From Oxalicibacterium faecigallinarum (GTDB taxonomy: Bacteria; Pseudomonadota; Gammaproteobacteria; Burkholderiales; Burkholderiaceae_D), in assembly GCF_014635705.1 (NCBI RefSeq), contig NZ_BMDI01000002.1, positions 558,001 through 622,000 on the forward strand: a stretch of DNA of 64,000 nt, written 5' to 3'. Made by a program: the position numbers and the translations under genes. Below are positions 63,818-64,000 of the stretch, in pieces (within the stretch, counting starts at the first letter, position 1; every line of letters starts with the position of its first letter). Below the pieces are notes generated by a model, which searched no databases, was not told the origin of the DNA, and saw only the letters and a program-made list of their open reading frames with translations.

Positions 63818-64000
63818 ATGAGCATCGAAAAAATCAACGCACGCAACCAGTTCAAAGGCAAGATCAGCAACATCATCGAAGGCACGGTCGTGTCGGAGAT
63901 CGACGTCGATACGCCTGCCGGTATCGTGACCTCCGTCATCACCACGCGATCAGTCAAGGATCTGGATCTGAAGATCGGCACCGAAGTCGTGGCACTGGTG
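63818..64000 (+). CDS. ssuF: TOBE/Mop-domain protein SsuF, partial (cut by window end)
   Basis: The first 61 codons are visible, from ATG 63818 with AAGGA upstream. NARNQFKGKISNIIEGTVVS and VTSVITTRSVKDLDLKIGTE are the molybdopterin/molybdate-binding (Mop/TOBE) fold. In Pseudomonas the ssuEADCBF operon ends with such a gene, whose role in sulfonate use is known only genetically. The expected length is about 70 residues, so only the end is missing. Confidence 0.88.
   Translation, partial: MSIEKINARNQFKGKISNIIEGTVVSEIDVDTPAGIVTSVITTRSVKDLDLKIGTEVVALV

Noticed and set aside
1-64000. tRNA/rRNA genes, CRISPR arrays, IS elements or attachment sites
   Set aside because: None seen: no cloverleaf-like segments with CCA ends, no spaced direct repeats and no transposase or integrase motifs.

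Overview
The window looks like a stretch of chromosome from a betaproteobacterium of the order Burkholderiales, most likely an Oxalobacteraceae member (Herminiimonas/Janthinobacterium-like). This is inferred from moderate GC, gene content (parC/parE, soluble RsxB beside nth, FdxA, a PHA granule-region protein, RutE-type reductase, ssu genes) and protein style, not from a database search. I see no rRNA, tRNA, CRISPR array, insertion sequence or prophage. Almost all the DNA is ordinary protein-coding chromosome, and many convergent gene pairs share one bidirectional hairpin terminator.

Left part (1-7.6 kb): a divergent lipid-modification locus. Going left from a TetR regulator are a CFA-type methyltransferase, a DUF1295 membrane enzyme and a lipocalin lipoprotein. 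Going right are a chalcone-isomerase-like protein, an FAD amine-oxidase-like protein, a DUF1365 protein, a second and full-length cyclopropane fatty acid synthase and a second, secreted chalcone-isomerase-like protein. Three copies of ACYAATYGGT lie in the intergenic region, spaced at whole helical turns, and are candidate TetR operators.

7.6-24.9 kb: SGNH hydrolase, NlpC/P60 lipoprotein and class-III (ArgD-type) aminotransferase. The aminotransferase is preceded by a strong-looking promoter, a possible leaderless 22-codon arginine-containing ORF and an intrinsic terminator. Next come a ferredoxin-type reductase and an epimerase whose divergent starts are 12 bp apart, a TerC protein, a stand-alone GspE/PilB ATPase, spermidine synthase-like protein, a DNA glycosylase, a PNPOx/GST pair facing a LysR regulator, an SDR, a DUF2059 protein, a 3'-5' exonuclease, an AT-rich HEPN-like orphan and htpG.

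25-41 kb: LysE and EamA exporters, RidA, a PLP aminotransferase, a metallo-beta-lactamase lipoprotein downstream of parC, parE, a degenerate receiver protein, a VWA/MoxR pair, a membrane protein of the so-called site-specific recombinase family, and two small cytochromes c.

41-57.8 kb: DUF1841, RutE-like nitroreductase, nth-rsxB, fdxA, a hydroxyacid dehydrogenase, PHA-system protein, acyl-CoA-binding protein, FKBP, EI24, CinA-like protein, a divergent iron ABC transporter pair with a possible Fur box between the genes, EamA, PbpG, an outer-membrane-like protein, IclR, DgkA, an FMN reductase and an aldo-keto reductase.

58-64 kb: a sulfur-scavenging operon sbp-ssuE-ssuA-ssuD-ssuC-ssuB-ssuF (the last cut by the window edge). 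It imports organosulfonates and releases sulfite with a two-component FMNH2 monooxygenase.
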